A stretch of 64,000 bases of DNA from Lophius americanus (Eukaryota; Chordata; Actinopteri; Lophiiformes; Lophiidae). The DNA is taken from the NCBI GenBank assembly GCA_037951165.1, contig JBBDHG010000026.1, positions 4,915,501 through 4,979,500 of the forward strand, read 5' to 3'. The translations under genes were made by a program, and so were the position numbers. Below the pieces are notes generated by a model that was not told where the DNA came from, made no database searches, and saw only the letters and a program-made list of their open reading frames with translations. This document shows, piece by piece, positions 55,301-64,000 of the stretch (positions are counted from its first letter, which is position 1; every line of letters starts with the position of its first letter).

Positions 55301-58300
55301 ATCATGATTTTTATTTTATTTTTTTATCACTAATGTTGCCAGTTTCAGGCTGTTCCACTGATGGACAGACGGTGGCGGTAGAGTGCCATCAAAGGGAGCA
55401 TCTTAAAAAAAAAAAAAATGAAATAAAGCCAGAAAGAAGACCGTAAGCCTTTGAGCCTTGAGGTAAACTGTCGGGGTTTCAAAAGAACATGTCTTCTGCA
55501 TTTCTTACATTAATCTTAACATTACATCATTCATTCTGGCTCGTGAGTTCCTACACTGGAATTCTAACAGCTTCTACTTCCCGGATCCGTGTGGTCTCAC
55601 CGAGCCGATGGTGGCCTCCTTGTCGCTGAGCTCCTGTTTGTGTCTCGCCATCATGTCCTTGATCTCCAGCTCCTTCATGATCTTCTCCTTCTCCAGGTCC
55701 GAGTACTGCTCCTCGGCGATGGAGCGAGCCAGCTGCTCAGAGTCCGCTTTAGTCAAACTGGCCTCCAGCTGGGAGGTGAGGGAGTACCTGTGAGTGGAGG
55801 AGGGGAAGGAAATACCATTAACCAGTGATTTAAAGTATAGAAGGAGATCAATCTTTGAATTCACTGCGTTTCTGCTGATATCATGTCAGACTATATAGTG
55901 TGGACACGCTTTAATATTTGCATTCGGCTGTAGGTCATGTGGTTAAACGCTCTTTCAATCAAAGGTCACGTATTCCATTATTAAGAAATTATATTGGCTC
56001 CATTAATTATTCCCTGACACTAATGAAGATGTGGCGGTAAATCCAATTAAATGTTATTAAAAAACAGAAATAAAAACCAAATAACTCCATGCAGCTGTAC
56101 ATACACAGATTATGTGCAAAATAATTTTCCTCGATACCGGGATCAGAAACATTTTTCAAGATTATTCATTGATTCAATGAGCTGTCAGGTGCCGTCTGCT
56201 GCATTGTTCTACTTTACCAAAGGTCAGAGGTCACAGGACAGCAGGGGTATCTCTCTTTAGTTAACCTCCACGTTTTGCTGAGACTGCAAGTCAGGTCAGA
56301 ATATAATTGCTAAAGATACATTTAGTCCATTGTGCTGTCCAGCCGCTGGGGAAACTCCCGGTGTTGATTGAACACATATCCAATGGGATGTGATGTCACT
56401 GGTGACGTCAGCATGTCTTTGTGAGCTGAGATAGATGCCGTGGCGCTCTTATTGTCCTCCATGCATTAATCATGCAGAAGTGGGTTCATGTTCTTGAAGC
56501 CAAAATCGTGATTGAGATTAAAGTTTGGTTAATTGTGCAAACCCAACCTGCAGTGCTAAACAAGATGAACCCGAAATCGCTCTGTACTTAATGTTACCTA
56601 CATTTCAGAAGTTGTGTCACACACCTGCATCAGACAGGTGCATGCTAATGCTTTTAGCATAGAGGACGAGGCAAAGAGTTCATCTTAAAAAGGTGTAAAT
56701 AATTCCATTTTCTCCGGCTGTCATTGCAGCTGGCCTTCGGGATTGGTACCAACTATATCCTTAATACTTAGCACAGATTCTGGACATCAGAATCCCGGAC
56801 ATCCCAAATTGCTTTGGGATATCCTGGTTTCTAGAGACTTGAGTTATGCTGTCTGATCTGGTTAAGCTTGTTTTTTTACATTTTAAACAAGTCTCCATCT
56901 TCTTCACGTGTTTAGGATAACACTAACATTTTGCAGACTTGAGAAACTTCCACTTCAATTCCATTTGCATGGAAGTGAGTGGATGATGAGGAATTTAAAT
57001 GTTTGGGTGAAAGGTTCTTTAATTTCAAACCCTCCTCGTGTGATTGTCTTTGTCTTATTTTCATAAGCCCATCCATCATTTTATTTGACATCCTTTGTTT
57101 TATTACATCTATTTTGTTCTTCTGCTGTTTTGGGTTCCTCTACTGTTCTTTTTTTTTGTAAATCAGAAGAAGAAAAGAAGCGGTGTCTGTTGTTCGGGTG
57201 GAAATGGATTTGGACAGAGCAAACCACCAATCCACAGTTACCTCTCCTCATCGTATTCTGCCAGTCGCTGCTCGGCCGCTCTCCACATTTTATTCTTCTC
57301 CACACACTCGTCCTTTAGCTCTCGTATCTGCGTCTTATAAAGGGTCTGCAGGCAAAGCGGAGATTCAGGTAATCCATCTCAGATAGATATGAACTGCTCA
57401 TATCTTCCCATTCGAACCCCACAGTCAAGACATGTTTAGATTTGTTGCCACACTGACAGAATAACATTTTCACTGTCACCACTGTTGGCTGACAAGAAGC
57501 ACAAAAGGAGAAAACTGTACCGTGAAATATTGCTCTGCCTCCAGCTGGTCCTTCAGTTCCTTTAGCTGGCTGCCAGTCTCCTGCTTCTCCCTGGAGCAAT
57601 ACCAACAACCTGTCAATCTCGGATCCTGGCCAACAACCCAGCGAGCCGTAGCACTTTCCTCAAATCACATCTGATGAATGAGCTTTCACTTAACTGCATT
57701 GAGTTTTCAAACTTCTCATGCTGTTACTCTGTGTTTTCTGACCTGCGTAGCTCCTGGTTCTGTTTCTCCAGGACCTGCTTCATGTCCAGCAGGTGGTTGA
57801 GTTCCTGCTTGAGCTGCTTCTCAGATGTGCGGAGCACCAACACCTGCTGGTTCTGCATCTTCAGGTCGCTCTGACTCAGACTCCGCTTGTGGATCTCCTG
57901 CTCCAGACGCTGGTTCAGGTTCTTCACCTGCAGGAACAGACGTCCATTTTCAGAAGCAGCAGTGTTTGTTCTTGGGGATAATACGAGCTGGTCAACAAAT
58001 GGTCGACGCTGAACCCATTATGGCTCTCATTAAATGCTCCAGAAGTTGGGGATATTATGGAATTGTCTTCCCTAATGCAGATCCTTCATTTAAACTATTT
58101 CATGGAACTTTTTTCAAAGAGTACGTCTTTTTGTTTTACGTTGGGTGTTTTGCGTCTTTCATTGTGTTTTCCAAATTTAGCCTTTATTTTAGTAATCCAT
58201 GCATGGGTTTGCAGATCTGAACATTCGGTTTACGAATTTAAACAGATTTCAACATGGCTTCTTTCTGGTGTGACACCAGTGGGGCTCCATTAATTGCTCA

Positions 58301-61300
58301 ATATAACCAATATCATTAGAGTTTTTTCTCTTATATAACATGAAAAGCTGATTTTACTGCCCACTGAAGTCTTCAAGTTATTCCGCCTTTCTATAGAGAA
58401 CCTTTAGCTGCTACGACCTAACGTTGCATATCCAGACTTCCGCTTCTAGATTTCAAGATTTCAAGGTTTTTATTGTCACACTCACAGCAGGAACATAGTT
58501 CACACTGATCAATGAAATTCTTATATTGCAGTTTCTCTTCACACAAATAGAAAATATGATAGAAAAGAATAAAAACATATGCTAAACCTAAAGGTATAAA
58601 TGTAAAAAATAGAAAACCTGTTCAAAAGAACAAAGCAGCAATTTTGTATAGGCCCTGAGAAGATATGGGTATGGTGCTAATATGAAGATATGGATTTGAT
58701 GAAGATATGAACATAGTGCATTTAGCATGGTGCAAATGTGCAAAATATATATAATTTACAGTGTTATTGGTTAGTGTGAGGTACAGAGTAATTCAGAACT
58801 CTGATGGCAGGGGTCCTGAGGAATCTTAGCCCATTCTTCGTGGGCGAAAGCCTCTACATGCCAAAACTGACCTTTTCCAATCCAACCAGAGATTGAAGAG
58901 AGAGATTCAAGTCAGGAAACTGTGAACAGTCTACAATGTTCCAGAACTTCTTCTGAATCCAAGCCTTGGCGACTTTGAGGTCTCTTTGGGATCATCGTCC
59001 TTTTGGAATGTCCAAAGATACCAAAGCTTCATGACAGATGGCGAGATCATGTTTTCTAAGACTTTGCTGATATTTGCATATATGCTACCCTCTACACGTT
59101 GCAGTTTTTCCAGTGCCTGGGGAAGAAAGGCAGCTTCAGAGCATCACCCATCCACCAGACATGCCAGTGATCCAAAGGGATGAAAAGTCTCATTTTAGTT
59201 TCATCCCGTCACAGAACACCATCAAACAACTTCTGTGTAGATCTGGATGGATCAGAGCCAACTGGAGCAGCTCTCCTTATGATGTTGGGTTAGCAGCAGT
59301 GTGTATCTTGGCGTTCGGGCATGTCATTTAAGGCCTTCACAGAAAAAAACTTTGGGAGTCGACTGCTAAAGTGAGTATATGAATGTTGATGTTTTTACAG
59401 CATGTGATTTGAAAATATGTCTCTTTTCAGGGATGAGGTTCATTGGGTTGAATAATTTAGAGTCTGGAGTCATCAGTAAAAGCAGCAAACAACTGAATAT
59501 CGCTTGTATTGAACTATTTTAACTTCCTGTGTGAGTTGGTGACTTCAAATAGATAATAATAATAAAAATGCTTTATACTTATTTAGTGCTTTACACAAAA
59601 CTAAAAGATGCTTTACATTGTACAGTTTGAAAGAGAAGCAGAACTTCTCCGTCTGGATAGCTGATAAATAATAGATTTTTCCTATATAATAATTTACTAT
59701 GGGAGATGAAAAATGTAGCTTAAAGTTTTAATTAAAAAAATTAGAACGAATATCAAAATAGCTTCCAAGTAGGAGTTTGGAGTCACCCCTGACAGCAAAG
59801 ATATATGGTCAAGAAGTCCTCAATATCCTGCCATGTATAATCAGGTGGTTCCTCTGATTGAACTCCTAAATGCAAATGTGAGTTGTGTCAGAATGATATT
59901 GTTTTTTGTAAAAAAAAAAAAAAAAAGGTCCCCTAGTGAATGAAATATAATCTATTTGAGTAAAATATGATATATACAAGCACGCCCCCTGATTAAACTC
60001 TACTTAAACGTGACCTTATGTCTAATGAACAGCGTTTTTCAAGTTGATTCATATGCACCAAATTTGATTAAATCGGACCAACCTTTGAAAATTTAAGTTT
60101 TGTTTTTTTTCAAATTAAAGTTTTTTTCGTAGAAAAAAAAATCTCCACCCACTGAGTAAAATAAAAACTGTTTCAGTAAAAATATACACGATCGATCTCC
60201 CCCCATAGTGTTGGAAATAAACAACCAAACTTTCCCCAAAATCATTCCATCTGATAAATTTACTGATTGTTTCTGCATCACCTCTTCAAACACTTTCTCC
60301 TTCTGGGCTTGCAGCTCGTCCAGTTTTTGCTGCGCCTGCTTGTAGTCGCAGTCCAGCATGGAGTGGTCCTTCTCCAGCTGCAGCAGCTTCCCCTCCACCT
60401 GCAGCTTCGAGCTGCGCTCCTCCTGCAGGGTGCACTCCATCTCTGGACCAGACGCAGCAAGAAGGAGAGCCATCAAGAGATAAATGGAGGCTGGAACCAT
60501 TTGTTCAGAGTATTGACAAAACAATCACTGCCTTTTGTTGGACCTGCTGAGAACAGCAGATAAATGGAGGGAGAGCCTTAAGGGCAACCGGGGCTCGATA
60601 ATATATTGGAAGGTTGGATGTTTTACTGTCATAATAATGGACACAATTTATCAAGTAATGTTATATTTCTTCTCAAGCCCTACCGAAGAACTGAAGCCGA
60701 CATTTATGAAAGACTTGTGGCCTTTTTTTATATCTATTTAAGGATTATGTGGGCTTGAATTAAACTACTAACCACACATGCTGATGTATTTCCAACAAAG
60801 GAAGAAGAAGAGACAGAAAAAAAAAAAAATCTTTGAAATGACTCGTTTTTTCCCTAGAAAGAAAAAAATTTTTGTCAAGCATTGTTTTGAATTAGAAATG
60901 TAATCTCATTTAAAAAAATACATCTAACTTTGATTTAATAACATATTCTGGATTCCATTGAGCTAGATCAGACCAGGGACAGAGGTAGTTTGCTAAACTC
61001 AGCTCAGCCTTGATCTGTTCTCTTGTAAAGGCCCACAATTGGTCTTAAACCTAGTTTTTCTAGTATTTTTAGTTTGCACAATGCTAGATTTTGATAAAAA
61101 CATTGGTTTATGTCACAGTCAAAGGTTGTAGTATGTGCATAGAACACCCTCTAGTGGACAAATGTGGAAGTTTTCCAACCCTCTCGGGGGTCGAAATCCA
61201 ATTTTTAGGTCATTTTGGGTCCAAAAACTGTGTAGAATAACATGAACTTTGTGGTATTTATATAAAAATAGATACATAAGTTATCAAATAGTTTCTTAGA

Positions 61301-62596
61301 AAATTCACCAATTGTTTGGTTTTATGGTGTCTTTCTAATATAATTGATGTTAGAGCCTATTTCATATGAATGAAATCAGTCCAGTATATAAATATTGGTA
61401 TTTCTCGTGTTTGATCGAAGGATAATTGTCAATTTTAATCAGATTAGCTCAACAATTTCTTAAATCATGTTTTTATAAACAATTAGATACTTATTAAGGC
61501 TTTTCTTTCCATCAGGTTGTACTTCATAATTCTATTTAGTAAGTCCTAACATATTTTAATATGCCAAAAAAAAAATCCTACTTATCGAAGAGGACATTCT
61601 AAATTGCCAGTGTCAATGCCTCCTGCTCTGTGGCCCCTTTGACCTGTGGTGTCCTCCAGGGCTCCATCCCTGGTCCCTTACTCTTCACCGTATACATGAT
61701 GCTACTGGGTCATGTTATAAACAGGTTCAGTCAAGTGGCACACACTTTTCAATAAAAAATAATGACGCCAAATATGCTCTAACAAACATTCGAGCAAGAC
61801 ATCAAGGGGCTTAAGTTTGTTTACGGTATTCAGGTGAGGCTTGACTTGAAATAACCAAAGAGCAGAACAGATTTAAGGCTTATGATCTATCTAGTCTGTC
61901 TAGTCATTGATTCACTAATATACCAAATCAATTTGAATCCAAACATTTTTAAATGCTTTTATTGGCAAATATTGATATATTTTATCAATTTTGATTAATT
62001 TATTCATTTAAGTATGTAGTTAATTCAATACATTTTTTTAATTGTCTGGTATTTTTCTCTACCTGTAAGGCCCATTTCTGTCATTTTAGCGACTAAACTT
62101 TAGCGCTCGTTTTAATTCGAGCAAAATTCTCTTATGTTGATGTTTTTGCTCGAAGCAAGACAACTTGATAACATTAAGGAATATTTATGTTCTTGCAGTT
62201 TGCTGAAATCCTCTTTTGAATTGCTCACCTTTCAGGGCCTCGGACTTCGCCTCCTCGATGGACTGGTAGATTGTGTTCTTGTCTGCCAGCTTGGCTTTGG
62301 TGGCCTTGTGTTCGGCCTCCTCCTGCTCCAGACTCTGCTGCAGAGACTTCAGTTTGAACGTCAGGTCGATCTCTTGGTTGCTCTTCTCCTAAAAGGATCA
62401 AAGTGAGATTTGTGGAGAATTATTCCGCAGGAACAGCCTAGAATATTGTCAAAAAGCTGGACAATACTAGAAACGAAATGAGGAGCAACCTTCTCGAGGT
62501 CGTTGAGCCTCTTCTGCAGCTGATTCTTCTCATCCTGGACCTGAGAGAGAGATGACTTCACCTCTTTCACCTGTTCCTCCAGGCCAGAGATACGAC
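49095..62596 (-). CDS. rock2: rock2, Rho-associated coiled-coil kinase 2 (C-terminal part, 16 exons + 1 optional)
   Basis: Exons, 5' to 3' on the minus strand: 62490-62596, 62229-62388, 60282-60442, 57743-57927, 57521-57590, 57242-57345, 55601-55787, 54395-54488, 54114-54208, 53654-53842, 52240-52408, [51866-52084 optional], 51289-51356, 51104-51192, 50488-50566, 50104-50371, 49095-49378. All phases agree and all junctions are GT/AG. The product is about 769 residues, like human ROCK2 from the mid coiled coil onward: coiled coil, Rho-binding segment, PH domain split by a C1 zinc finger, and a Ser/Pro tail. ROCK2 is a RhoA-GTP effector kinase that raises actomyosin contractility by phosphorylating myosin phosphatase and LIMK. 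Assigned to ROCK2, not ROCK1: it has TKADSEQLARSIAEEQYSDL and KELEIKDMMARHKQEL, and no DETDG caspase site. The kinase domain lies right of the window. Confidence 0.96.
50104..50371 (-). CDS. rock2: rock2 exon: C1 zinc finger within PH domain
   Basis: 268 nt. Starts ILYANEGELKRDQEVVMEP and contains HKGHEFILTLYHFPASCEAC, HVFKPPPALECRRCHTKCHK and DHLDRKEEAIVPCK. The Cys/His spacing is that of an atypical C1 domain, a membrane-targeting module that in ROCKs does not respond to diacylglycerol. Acceptor TTCCAG, donor GCAAGG|GTCAGT. Confidence 0.95.
50488..50566 (-). CDS. rock2: rock2 exon: PH domain, KLFHVRPV segment
   Basis: 79 nt, reads KLFHVRPVTHTDVYRADPKE then IPRIFQ. Acceptor TATCACAG, donor CCAG|GTGACG. 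The RADxKEIPRIFQ text is ROCK2-type. Confidence 0.95.
50868..50905 (-). mobile_element. Tc1-like family A terminal fragment
   Basis: Only the end remains: cagtggttataatgttatgg followed by ctgattgtg. It lies in a rock2 intron. Confidence 0.6.
51104..51192 (-). CDS. rock2: rock2 exon: PH domain strands
   Basis: 89 nt, reads YIVVSSRKILFYNSELDREQ then ANPFMTLDI. Acceptor TGTACCAG, donor ATCGA|GTGAGT. Confidence 0.94.
51289..51356 (-). CDS. rock2: rock2 exon: start of PH domain
   Basis: 68 nt, reads SRLEGWISLTAKNTKRHGWD then KK. Acceptor AAACTAG, donor AAAAG|GTAACG. Confidence 0.93.
51866..52084 (-). CDS. rock2: rock2 optional (cassette) exon, 73 codons
   Basis: 219 nt, flanked by a long pyrimidine tract with a GGCGCAG acceptor and a CCTGCAG|GTGACA donor. 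It enters and leaves in phase 1, exactly as needed between exons 52240-52408 and 51289-51356, so it can be included or skipped without a frame change. It reads RITQSRTSESMSFTYQRTHK, CIDTRPNLHSAHTLFDSDSE, DDECDGRGEQVQRPRALTYE and ERPAEAEPEPA. The acidic SDSEDDE run fits casein-kinase-2 type sites. Mammalian ROCK2 has a muscle-enriched variant (ROCK2m) with an extra exon in this part of the protein; homology to it is inferred from position, not aligned. Confidence 0.72.
52240..52408 (-). CDS. rock2: rock2 exon: end of coiled coil, linker to PH
   Basis: 169 nt, reads LIAEENQVRLELQMALDSKD then SDIEQLRCQITSLSVHSLDT and SISSGNDLETNDGYP. It aligns with the ROCK2 segment that contains the granzyme B cleavage site (IGLD in human); the corresponding residues here are HSLD. 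Acceptor GTCATTCAG, donor CCCAG|GTTAGA. Confidence 0.94.
53260..53400. repeat. dispersed repeat fragment ('gagccctggggcacacc')
   Basis: In a rock2 intron. Contains gccaaggatagagccctggg and gcacaccccatgtcaaaggg, text typical of a common teleost interspersed repeat. Confidence 0.45.
53654..53842 (-). CDS. rock2: rock2 exon: Rho-binding region
   Basis: 189 nt (63 codons, phase 0 both ends). Reads AVNKLAEVMNRRETVRGGHR, VHRKEKENRKLQLELRAEKE and KLNSTIIKFQREMTDMQA. The NKLAE(I/V)MNR and RKEKENRKL text is the parallel coiled-coil region through which ROCKs bind RhoA-GTP. Acceptor TACTCTCAG, donor GGCG|GTCAGT. Confidence 0.95.
54114..54208 (-). CDS. rock2: rock2 exon: coiled coil
   Basis: 95 nt, reads VQRAKEEEKKVSSVKVSFER then QLQNERTLKIQ. 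Acceptor TTTCTACAG, donor TTCAG|GTGTGT. Confidence 0.93.
54395..54488 (-). CDS. rock2: rock2 exon: coiled coil
   Basis: 94 nt, reads LEESNRTLTVDVANLASEKE then ELNNQLKEIQQ. Acceptor CCCTACAG, donor AACAAC|GTGAGT. The match to ROCK2 LEETNRTLTSDVANLA is near exact. Confidence 0.95.
54690..55110 (+). repeat. dispersed repeat family B, partly duplicated
   Basis: In a rock2 intron. gaaccaattatgcttggag with ccagataaaagaatggattt, then again gaaccaatccagataaaggg with ggtggattaattatttttgg. Ends with aatatgaatggatcttggtg. Confidence 0.5.
55601..55787 (-). CDS. rock2: rock2 exon: coiled coil (ROCK2-diagnostic)
   Basis: 187 nt, reads YSLTSQLEASLTKADSEQLA, RSIAEEQYSDLEKEKIMKEL and EIKDMMARHKQELSDKEATI. 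This segment differs strongly between ROCK1 and ROCK2 and here is ROCK2-type. Acceptor CACTCACAG, donor GCTCG|GTGAGA. Confidence 0.96.
57242..57345 (-). CDS. rock2: rock2 exon: coiled coil
   Basis: 104 nt, reads TLYKTQIRELKDECVEKNKM then WRAAEQRLAEYDEE. Acceptor GCCTGCAG, donor GAGAG|GTAACT. Confidence 0.94.
57521..57590 (-). CDS. rock2: rock2 exon: coiled coil
   Basis: 70 nt, reads EKQETGSQLKELKDQLEAEQ then YFT. Acceptor TTGCTCCAG, donor TTCACG|GTACAG. Confidence 0.93.
57743..57927 (-). CDS. rock2: rock2 exon: coiled coil
   Basis: 185 nt, reads VKNLNQRLEQEIHKRSLSQS, DLKMQNQQVLVLRTSEKQLK and QELNHLLDMKQVLEKQNQEL. Acceptor TTCCTGCAG, donor CGCAG|GTCAGA. Confidence 0.95.
58460..58830 (+). repeat. 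SINE-like repeat ('tttttattgtcacactcaca')
   Basis: In a rock2 intron. tttttattgtcacactcaca, then gatcaatgaaattcttatat, ending with gaactctgatggcaggggtc. The layout is that of a common teleost short interspersed repeat. Confidence 0.5.
58835..59340 (-). mobile_element. Tc1/mariner transposase relic (family G)
   Basis: Transposase text runs on the minus strand: gatgaaactaaaatgagact, cactggcatgtctggtggat, gggtgatgctctgaagctgc, ttggacattccaaaaggacg, gatcccaaagagacctcaaa, gccaaggcttggattcagaa. This spans the DDE domain but is frameshifted and stopped. It lies in a rock2 intron. Confidence 0.65.
59548..59625 (+). repeat. dispersed 'taataataa-gctttatact' repeat fragment
   Basis: ataataataataaaaatgct, then ttatttagtgctttacacaa, the same tail design as at 3425 and 62917. 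Confidence 0.45.
59780..60250 (+). repeat. dispersed repeat family D, copy 2
   Basis: Ordered motifs shared with 26560-26870: gattgaactcctaaatgcaa, an A-run, gtcccctagtgaatgaaata, tttgagtaaaatatgatata, cgatctccccccatagtg and aaatcattccatctg. It lies directly 3' of rock2 exon 60282-60442 on the minus strand. Confidence 0.6.
60282..60442 (-). CDS. rock2: rock2 exon: coiled coil
   Basis: 161 nt, reads EMECTLQEERSSKLQVEGKL, LQLEKDHSMLDCDYKQAQQK and LDELQAQKEKVFEE. Acceptor TGGTCCAG, donor GAAGAG|GTGATG. The LDCDxKQxQQK run is shared with ROCK2. Confidence 0.94.
60450..61105. other. rock2 intron, nothing recognised
   Basis: AT-rich intron sequence with A-runs; no exon or repeat family seen. Confidence 0.35.
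61110..61235 (+). repeat. dispersed repeat family E, copy 2
   Basis: tgtcacagtcaaaggttgta, gtatgtgcata, accctctagtggacaaatg. Same order as 34135-34260. Confidence 0.6.
61590..61820 (+). mobile_element. LINE reverse-transcriptase relic
   Basis: Reads like GVLQGSIPGPLLFTVYMMLL, the RT motif seen in fish L2/Rex-type LINEs. The tail caggttcagtcaagtgg to gcaagacatcaaggggct is shared with 10440-10640. In a rock2 intron. Confidence 0.68.
62229..62388 (-). CDS. rock2: rock2 exon: coiled coil
   Basis: 160 nt, reads EKSNQEIDLTFKLKSLQQSL, EQEEAEHKATKAKLADKNTI and YQSIEEAKSEALK. Acceptor CCTTTTAG, donor GAAAG|GTGAGC. Confidence 0.95.
62490..62596 (-). CDS. rock2: rock2 exon: coiled coil (most 5' exon in window)
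   Basis: 107 nt, reads RISGLEEQVKEVKSSLSQVQ then DEKNQLQKRLNDLEK. Acceptor CACCTTAG, phase 1 entry, so the preceding exon lies to the right. The donor AAG|GTTGCT is weak after GT but joins the next exon in frame as DLEK-EKSN, as in ROCK2. Confidence 0.88.
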
Positions 62597-62916
62597 CTAA
62601 GGTGGAGTTATGGAAGCAGAAAAAAGGCATAAACGTATAGATGAACATAGGAAGAGCTCAGTTGATGCAGAAACTATGAGTAGACGCACTTCTGAAAGAG
62701 CGCATTTTGAATCAGTGTGATCAAAGTGGAGACCTTACCCGACTTCAGGGGGGTGTATTACAAATGTATTCCATTTTGCTGATTGTATTTCCAATACAGC
62801 AATGAACCCTTAAAACTGTATTCAGTAACTAAATGCAATAACTGCATTATTAAAGTAATGCAGAAACATGGTGGTGCAGTGGGGACAACTGGAGTCTTCT
62901 CTGCAAGAATATTAAT

Positions 62917-62922
62917 AATTAT

Positions 62923-62959
<37 letters not shown>

Positions 62960-63025
62960 TATTTTATTCATAGGGGGCTTTTCACAAGTGCTCCAAGTCA
63001 CTTTACAGGTACATAAAAAACTAAA
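62917..63025 (+). repeat. (AAT)n with dispersed repeat tail
   Basis: An ATA/AAT run of about 40 bp, then gtattttattcatagggggc and ttttcacaagtgctccaagt. Same family as the fragments at 3425 and 59548. Confidence 0.6.
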
Positions 63026-63499
63026 ACATGTTAAAACAGGAACGTTTAGAGCCATCCATGCTTTATAAGTTTCATAATAATTAAGAATTAAGTACAGTGT
63101 GTAATTTGGCTAAAGAGATTTTGAATCTGCCCTTTTTTCAGCAGAGATGAGAAATAGAGGCTTAAAAGTCAATATAATGAGAGAAATCCGCACAAAGTAA
63201 AGTATACTGACAGAAATAGGTGATTATCAGCATGGATAAAAATCTCAGCATTAAACCTGTTCTGGCTCTATATTGTTTTTAACTATTTTAAAAACATATA
63301 ATCCTCCTAATCCGCTAAAGTACACAAACGTCTTTGCTAAAATATTTAAATGTTTGGAAAGTCGGGAATATTATGAAATCGTCATGTCAACCCACCAATT
63401 TGTTCGATAGATTATTTACTAATTTTATACCCCTGAAGCCCTTAGAGTGAGGAAGAACTGGATTGTTTTTGGGAGAGAGTTTTGAAATTCCCACCTATA

Positions 63500-63640
63500 G
63501 TTTAGGTTTTCGGGTCATAATTTAACAGTTGGTCCAATTTATTCCAAATTGGAATGAATCAATTAAAGCAGATCAACAGAGTCTTCTAACGATCATATTT
63601 TACTCAAATAGTTTATATCTTACTCACTAGGGGGAAGTAG
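63500..63640 (-). repeat. dispersed repeat family D, copy 3 (reversed)
   Basis: On the minus strand it reads ttccccctagtgagtaagat, then tatttgagtaaaatatgatc, matching copies 1 and 2. Confidence 0.5.
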
Positions 63641-63644
63641 TTTA

Positions 63645-63780
63645 TGTATCGTTCTGGTATTTCTTTTCTTTTTATATTGTTATTAAATCTTTCTTTTTGT
63701 TGCTGCAACACTGGGGAATTTCCCCGCTGTGGGACGAATGTTGGATCATCTTATCTTAATAAAACCCATATTTAGTAACT
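63645..63780 (+). repeat. LINE-type 3' tail
   Basis: ttgttgctgcaacactgggg, then aatttccccgctgtgggacg and ttggatcatcttatcttaat. This is a common fish LINE terminus, here in rock2 intron DNA. Confidence 0.55.
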
Positions 63781-64000
63781 GTATCTGTAATCCGATAACG
63801 TCTTTTTTTATCCCTGCATTTTTAACAGATTGCATCATTCTGCATCTTAATTACGTCATGTCTTTCCATGTATTCTATTACTCCCCTCGCCTGGACATTC
63901 CCTAATGCTCTTGAATATGAACAACATCCAAACAACTCACTCACTTTTCCAGTGAGCTCCATCGACATGGAGACTTTTGCGAAGAGGAAAATAAAACATG

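Noticed and set aside
49095..62596. Assignment of the kinase fragment to ROCK1
   Set aside because: I first considered ROCK1. The coiled-coil text (TKADSEQLARSIAEEQ, KELEIKDMMARHKQ), the STAK/EEQQ PH text and the lack of a DETDG caspase site fit ROCK2, as does the kcnf1/pdia6 neighbourhood.
63950..64000. Possible further rock2 exon ending at a GTGAGT donor near the right edge
   Set aside because: The phase does not match the phase-1 entry of exon 62490-62596, and the translation does not resemble the preceding ROCK2 segment.

Overview
This window is nuclear DNA from a teleost fish. It has split genes with GT/AG introns, long AT-rich intergenic stretches, many microsatellites, and decayed Tc1/mariner, LINE and tRNA-SINE copies typical of ray-finned fish. 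The gene order pdia6 - kcnf1 - (lrg1-like pair) - rock2 resembles human 2p25.1, where PDIA6, KCNF1 and ROCK2 lie close together. No prokaryotic, phage or CRISPR content was seen, and I found no clearly new biochemical system.

Layout. (1) 1-4.2 kb: the 5' end of pdia6 on the minus strand, three coding exons (4072-4090, 3681-3822, 848-905). The rest runs off the left edge. Its promoter holds an exact ER-stress element at 4181-4199. (2) 7.8-9.3 kb: single-exon kcnf1 on the plus strand, encoding a silent Kv-channel subunit. (3) 9.3-35.8 kb: a gene-poor interval filled with transposon relics, a nested transposon at 23.1-25.5 kb, a homogeneous 12-bp minisatellite at 19.3 kb and several perfect hairpins. 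(4) 35.8-41 kb: a small cluster of leucine-rich alpha-2-glycoprotein genes on the minus strand. Two copies are intact (37160-38149 and 39763-40779), each with a spliced 5' UTR, and two decayed copies lie beside them. (5) 41-49 kb: repeats only. (6) 49.1-62.6 kb: the 3' half of rock2 on the minus strand. Sixteen constitutive exons join in perfect phase and encode about 769 residues: coiled coil, Rho-binding region, split PH domain and C1 zinc finger. A 219-nt in-phase optional exon at 51866-52084 resembles in position the muscle-type ROCK2 insert. The kinase-domain exons lie beyond the right edge.

The genes do not form a pathway. pdia6 makes an ER oxidoreductase, kcnf1 modifies Kv2-type channels, the lrg1-like genes make secreted LRR glycoproteins, and rock2 makes a RhoA effector kinase. 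The most useful leads are the rock2 optional exon and its ambiguous last codon, the birth-and-death history of the lrg1-like cluster, the pdia6 ER-stress element, and the unidentified 1.6-kb element inside a Tc1 copy.
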